From Peronospora farinosa (taxonomy: Eukaryota > Oomycota > Peronosporomycetes > Peronosporales > Peronosporaceae), in contig CANTFK010000585.1 of assembly GCA_947646735.1 (NCBI GenBank), positions 1 through 10,719 of the forward strand: a DNA stretch of 10,719 nucleotides, given 5' to 3'. The translations under genes and the position numbers were made by a program. Shown here piece after piece: positions 7,200-10,719 of the stretch (position 1 is its first letter; each line of letters starts with the position of its first letter). The notes under the pieces are model-generated. The model did not search any database. It was given only the letters and a program-made list of their open reading frames with translations, and was not told the DNA's origin.

Positions 7200-8872
7200 G
7201 GGTACCACTTTGCGCTGGGAACCAATCTTCAAATCGCAGCCGGGTCCGCCGAAATGTTTTTCGTGCCCTCTGGCACTGCGGCGGCCGCTACTGCAGCCGA
7301 TGCGGTGTCAGACACCTTGCGCACTCTAGTTGAACGTAACGTCTGATCGTAAGTATCTTGAATGTGGATTAGATCAATCGGGGATCCAAGTGGCACCTGT
7401 GTACTCGATACCTTATCAGAGCCAATGGGTCGTGACAGCAGACCGTAAGAGCTTATGGATGGGTCGGATATTGTTTCTGAGGAGGCTTTGAGCTCGTCTT
7501 CAATAGCTTTAGCCAGCTCCGCTGACCTAGTAACACTGGCGGCGCATAGGGTAGACGTTACGAACCCTCATCCAAGATCATCCATGCGTACGGTATTTCC
7601 AAACGTAACGTGCTTTCCGCCATACTTACATCGAGATGATGGAAGTCCAGGCGGTGCGGGTCCTGGAACCATGTCGGAGATATTTCCAATGGAGCCGATA
7701 TCGATGATGCAGCCCCAGGAGGGGCCGCACCCGGTGGTGCCTACTTGGCATGCCCCGAACATAGACGACAACATTCGCTAAATTGTCGAGCGACCCTTCT
7801 CCCTAATTTTTGCTGCCGTCGTAGCAGGCATCTCGCTCGGCGTTGGGATAACGTACTTAACCGTAACCTCGATCTCGGGCGTCTCTTTCGGTACAATTTT
7901 GGCCAAGCGGCGTGTCAACTTTGTAGTTTGATAGCGGTCGTTGCTGCTGCTGTCTCCGCTCGGTTCGTCTTTGCACCAACGGTGCGATATTCGTACTCCA
8001 ATACTCCAATGTAGGAAGGTCTCCATCGCATCGTCGAGAGCAGTATTAAGGTCGAGACCTGTAGCTTCATGATCAAAAGCCAATTTCAACGCATGAGCGT
8101 GAGCCTCGAAGTAGCAGGCTTTCTTTTCTTCAATATTTAATCTCTTCTTTTCAGCGGGTAAAATTCAGTACGACTGTACGTTGTGCGCCTGCCGCTTAAA
8201 ATTCAGCCACCAGACACCGGTAAAGCCTTAACCTTGGATGACTTCGCAGACGTAGCGGGAACTGCAATAGAGTCCGTTGCCTGATTTTTCGAGGAAGTCG
8301 TACGATTACCTCCGATTAGGTGGTTTAGTTCAGCAATCGCCTGTTCCCGCTGCGTAGCAGCCCTGGCAGCAGCGGCTGATGTTACGGAAGGTGTGTCCAC
8401 GGGTACTCTTCCTTTTGCAGGCACTGTTGCCCTAAAGTTAGAAGAAGTTTCGTAGCCACTTTAATTGAGTTCGTCGCGCTCTGCTTGGTAGATGATGCCG
8501 ACCCATGGGTCAACGACTTTCTGTTACTCTAAGCTGCTTTAACGGCGAGCGTCTTAGCGGTGTGGCCTTAAAAGTCGCCGCTTGAGTAGATGAAGCCGAG
8601 TTGGGCCGAGTCCCTCTTTTTATTGCTCTCTTTTGGTTCGAACCACCCGTCAGTAGGCGAACCAGCGGTCCGTGTGGCACCGCCACTCGCCGCTGGCTGT
8701 ACACGTATAAAAGACGGGGGTGAATTCTCCTTTGGATAGTATCTCGAAAAAGACTGGGAAATTTTGGCTAAAAAAGTGGTGTTTGCAAGCTTCATCCTTC
8801 AGCTTGGCCGTAGATGCATGTAATGCCTCTGTCAGTCCGGCGACATGCTGCAGGCGCCCATTCACATAGAGG
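7200..8872 (-). pseudogene. LINE ORF1, central and C-terminal part
   Basis: ORF1 proteins bind element RNA and chaperone it. In reading order, 8865-8650 gives LQHVAGLTEALHASTAKLKD, then a low-complexity Ala/Ser/Thr/Lys-rich part (8795-8203: SASSTKQSATNSIKVATKLL, TSAAAARAATQREQAIAELN). The frame 8089-7778 contains LAFDHEATGLDLNTALDDAM and KIVPKETPEIEVTVKYVIPT. Further on are AELAKAIEDELKASSETISD (near 7530) and DTASAAVAAAVPEGTKNISA (near 7290). Composition and orientation fit the disordered, basic C-terminal part of a LINE ORF1. No zinc knuckle was found. About six frame changes and several stops break it. Confidence 0.6.
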
Positions 8873-8938
8873 TGCTAAAAATTCAAGACGGTGACTGTTT
8901 TGGCAACATAATGCGTACCGATGAACTCGTGGTGATGT

Positions 8939-10118
8939 TCAGATAAGAAACCGCCCCTGCTGGCCTCGCATTTTGCACTTTAATGATACGGTAAAAAACA
9001 AGAAAAACAGGGGGCCCGTTGAAAATTTTGGTGATGATGGATAAAAAATGTCGTGTCGGGCGTCGTGATGTGCGTCACAACTTGATCTTTTCGGGGCATG
9101 AAACGATATGAAAGTAGCGACACAGAAGTTAGAATCGTACGCCTCTGTCCCATTCAGACCTTCTCGAACTACTGACGTCACCGAGCATGACACACTCGAC
9201 GATAGAATAGCTTGAACAGTACTCGCGGACACACCATAAACCAAAATTCTCACTTGATACGGCATAATGTTGCGAGTTCAAGTAGTACTGAATATTACTG
9301 AAGTAGCGATTTCATCCCTCTTCATGTTTGCTGGACACAAAAGTTGAGGGCGAGCACCACGAAACGATATAAATTTTGCTGCCAGCTCGCCGAAGCCGCC
9401 TGGTCAGGCGAGATGTCGAGTGTGTAAGTCGTAACACGTGCACTTTTTACCCTTGACTAAATCCCGATGTAATAAATTGGAAGTCTTCTTCCCTTTGCGG
9501 CTTTCCAACAGTTGTAGGAGCACTTTTTCTCAGAAAATAAATATGTTGAGGCATTCGGACGGACGGAGGCACGACCGCGATGACCTTAACTTTGAGGTAT
9601 TTCTCAAAAAATTAAGCATCGCGACCCGCGTGGCTATTGGGTGCGTGCATACCGAAAAAACCGGGCGGTGACGGAAGTATAATGTCCCCATCAATCAAGC
9701 TGCAAGAGCCTCCTCCTCAAATGGAATCATATGATGCAGATAATCATTCAACTTACCGATATAAGGTCTTAAAGCTGTGAGCACCGGGAAAGCACGCAGG
9801 TCTTGCGACCCACCGACCTCCACCAGAGTCGAGGCACTGCGATCGATGGAGTTTAATCTGTCGCCAAGGCTGGTAGGTTTGCCAGCATTGTTTTTTTTCT
9901 CCGGCTCCGTAAGGTACGTCGGGGTAGATACATTCATCGGGGTCAATGCGGTGGCCTAGGCAGTTGACCGCAGTAGCGAACGAGACCCGACCAGTTGCCT
10001 TTGGCCCAGGAAAGGGCACGTGCTTCCACTGCACTTATGCATCTTGGCGCCCAAGTGGTGAGATAGCATCGCCCAGCGGCACATCACCATCGTCAGTTTT
10101 TATTGATAAAAAAGGCAT
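8939..10118 (-). pseudogene. LINE ORF1, N-terminal part with RRM-like segment
   Basis: The likely start ATG is at 10118-10116, giving MPFLSIKTDDGDVPLGDAIS. One stop at 10037-10035 is followed by VPFPGPKATGRVSFATAVNC. After a frameshift near 9950 comes LGDRLNSIDRSASTLVEVGG and IPFEEEALAA, ending at 9695. From about 9420 a second open frame gives PGGFGELAAKFISFRGARPQ, CPANMKRDEIATSV, then PYQVRILVYGVSAST (9262 downwards) and FCVATFISFHAPK. The 'VRILVYG' strand followed by a helix and 'VATFISF' resembles the beta1 and beta3 strands of an RRM, as found in ORF1 of many LINEs; this is a pattern judgement. Only 55 nt separate the start codon from the target site duplication. At least two further stops occur. 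Confidence 0.6.
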
Positions 10119-10173
10119 TCTTCCTCGTACCAAGTAAATTCGTCTGCGTACTTAGCCGCGAACCAGGAAGTGA
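10119..10173 (-). other. LINE 5' UTR
   Basis: This 55-nt stretch lies between the target site duplication (10174-10186) and the proposed ORF1 start at 10118. A full 5' end next to the duplication argues that this copy was not 5'-truncated. No promoter motif is evident. Confidence 0.5.
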
Positions 10174-10186
10174 TTTCATTGTACGT
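10174..10186. repeat. Right 13-bp target site duplication of the LINE insertion
   Basis: TTTCATTGTACGT pairs with 714-726 (one mismatch). The copia coding sequence resumes directly to its right. Confidence 0.9.
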
Positions 10187-10408
10187 ATAAAAAAGACTGT
10201 GAACAAAGCGTTTATTCTTGGAGGCAAAAATTGAGATGGACAATGCAGTCATTAACATCCATAGTGCACTTACCATGCGAAAAATGAAGATACGATAGTA
10301 TTTTGTCCGTGATCAAGTCTGGAGTATATCAAAACCAAGCAACAGCTAGCCGATATTCTGACCAAGGCAATTTCGACGAATGAGTTTCAGTTTATCGTGG
10401 TAAACTAA
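10187..10408 (+). pseudogene. Ty1/copia Pol fragment: RNase H C-terminus
   Basis: This is the continuation of the copia polymerase interrupted at 718. In frame with the left part, it reads through a TAA (10188-10190) and a TGA (10200-10202) into TKRLFLEAKIEMDNAVINI. The DN corresponds to the catalytic EDN block of copia RNase H. A further stop follows, then YFVRDQV, and after one frameshift near 10320 LEYIKTKQQLADILTKAIST. TKQQLADILTKA (10334-10369) is the signature end of copia polyproteins. The ORF ends at TAA 10406-10408, followed by a short spacer and the LTR. About 10-15 residues seem missing before EMDN compared with the usual family spacing. Confidence 0.92.
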
Positions 10409-10428
10409 AACATTGGAAACATTTCTTC

Positions 10429-10437
10429 GAGTAGGAG
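10429..10437 (+). other. Candidate polypurine tract of the copia element
   Basis: GAGTAGGAG directly precedes the TGTTGA start of the LTR. This is where the plus-strand primer should lie, and it is purine-rich apart from one T. Confidence 0.45.
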
Positions 10438-10535
10438 TGTTGAGAAGGAAACTCAAAGGACGCTCAAGCGTCGTGCTGTTTGTGGCCATCACTATTTAGA
10501 GTTGACGACACCACTAGCAGCTATTGAGGCTTTGA

Positions 10536-10610
10536 AATACAAAATGTAAGGGGTTACACGACGGTTGTAACATCATTTCGAAAGTTTACGGTTAAACTCC
10601 CCTTTGTATT
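10536..10610. repeat. Nested inverted repeats (branched stem) in the copia LTR
   Basis: The outer arms AATACAAA (10536-10543) and TTTGTATT (10603-10610), then AGGGG (10549-10553) and CCCCT (10599-10603), enclose two small stems. These are GTTACA/TGTAAC (10553-10571) and AGTTTA/TAAACT (10583-10598). Together they could fold as a branched structure. The outermost arms share one base at 10603, so not all pairs can form at once. Confidence 0.7.
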
Positions 10611-10666
10611 GCATATAATACATTTTGGTACTTCTCTTTAGAGAGGTATTAAGTATGAGCGTTATA

Positions 10667-10690
10667 ATACGGTATTCGGTAATACCGTAT
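10667..10690. repeat. Perfect 10-bp inverted repeat with CGGT loop in the copia LTR
   Basis: ATACGGTATT and AATACCGTAT are separated by four bases (10677-10680). It is followed at once by a second 7-bp inverted repeat, TTATCGA/TCGATAA (10692-10712). Confidence 0.92.
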
Positions 10691-10719
10691 CTTATCGATT
10701 GGGATTCGATAAATCACTG

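Larger units (their letters stand above)
727..10173 (-). mobile_element. Long non-LTR retrotransposon (LINE), near full length, decayed
   Basis: A single LINE copy lies on the - strand between 13-bp direct repeats. In its reading direction it has a 5' UTR of about 55 nt, ORF1 (from 10118), and ORF2 with endonuclease, reverse transcriptase and RNase H. A stop lies near 900, followed by a 3' UTR of about 170 nt. The 3' end is a short TCAC repeat (725-737 on the + strand reads as GTGA units) and not poly(A). Without the solo LTR at 3305-3900 and one GTATG copy it measures about 8.85 kb, which is long for a LINE. Reading to both extremes suggests it was inserted as a complete copy and not 5'-truncated. 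Many stops and frameshifts make it inactive. The segment around 6036-6643 is inverted. Confidence 0.85.
10438..10719 (+). mobile_element. 3' LTR of the copia element, cut by the window end
   Basis: The LTR begins TGTTGAGAAGG at 10438, 29 bases after the copia stop codon. Its right end is outside the window, so length, duplication and similarity to a 5' LTR cannot be judged. Like the gypsy-like LTR it is packed with inverted repeats. GACGCT/AGCGTC is at 10459-10472, with nested arms around 10536-10610 (AATACAAA with TTTGTATT, AGGGG with CCCCT). ATACGGTATT/AATACCGTAT is at 10667-10690 and TTATCGA/TCGATAA at 10692-10712. No TATA box is clear; GCATATAATA at 10611-10620 is a candidate. Confidence 0.8.

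Noticed and set aside
9438..9671. A 77-codon + strand frame
   Set aside because: It is antisense to LINE ORF1 and has no recognisable similarity or start context.
1..10719. CRISPR arrays, tRNA or rRNA genes, bacterial operons, phage or defence genes
   Set aside because: There are no regularly spaced identical repeats, no cloverleaf or conserved rRNA stretches, and no operon-like packing. All recognisable coding sequence is eukaryotic retrotransposon.

Overview
This window looks like a gene-poor, transposon-filled stretch of a eukaryotic genome. The style of the LINE proteins and the LTRs fits an oomycete such as Phytophthora, but that is my recollection of the families and not a search result. 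I see no intact host gene, rRNA, tRNA, CRISPR array or bacterial-type operon. Every recognisable coding stretch is a retrotransposon relic broken by stops and frameshifts.

The layout is three transposons stacked in time. (1) The oldest is a Ty1/copia element on the + strand. Its pol C-terminus (end of reverse transcriptase and start of RNase H) is at about 215-718. It resumes at 10187-10408 with the RNase H tail and the TKQQLADILTKA motif, followed by the start of the 3' LTR at 10438, which runs off the window. (2) A long non-LTR retrotransposon (LINE) on the - strand, 727-10173, sits inside the copia RNase H coding sequence. It is flanked by a 13-bp target site duplication (714-726 and 10174-10186, one mismatch). 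If the LINE and one copy of the duplication are removed, the copia reading frame continues without a shift. (3) A solo LTR of a gypsy-like element (3305-3900) sits inside the LINE reverse transcriptase. It has TG...CA ends and a perfect 5-bp duplication GTATG, and removing it restores the LINE frame.

Read in its own direction (high to low coordinates), the LINE has a short 5' UTR (10173-10119) and a long ORF1 (10118 to about 6700) with an RRM-like segment. ORF2 follows, with an APE-type endonuclease, reverse transcriptase (YADD at 4208-4197), a long connection region and an archaeal-like RNase H (about 1489-1040). The ORF ends near 900, followed by a short 3' UTR and a TCAC-repeat tail. The N-terminal half of the endonuclease lies on the opposite (+) strand at about 6200-6643, exactly where the - strand copy is missing, which suggests a local inversion.

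The most unusual structural signal is in the LTRs. Both the gypsy-like solo LTR and the copia LTR are built as almost continuous chains of short inverted repeats (potential hairpins), unlike the LINE sequence around them. Nothing here looks like a functioning new gene system. The value of the window lies in the clean nested-insertion record, the inversion, the RNase H type and the hairpin-chain LTRs.
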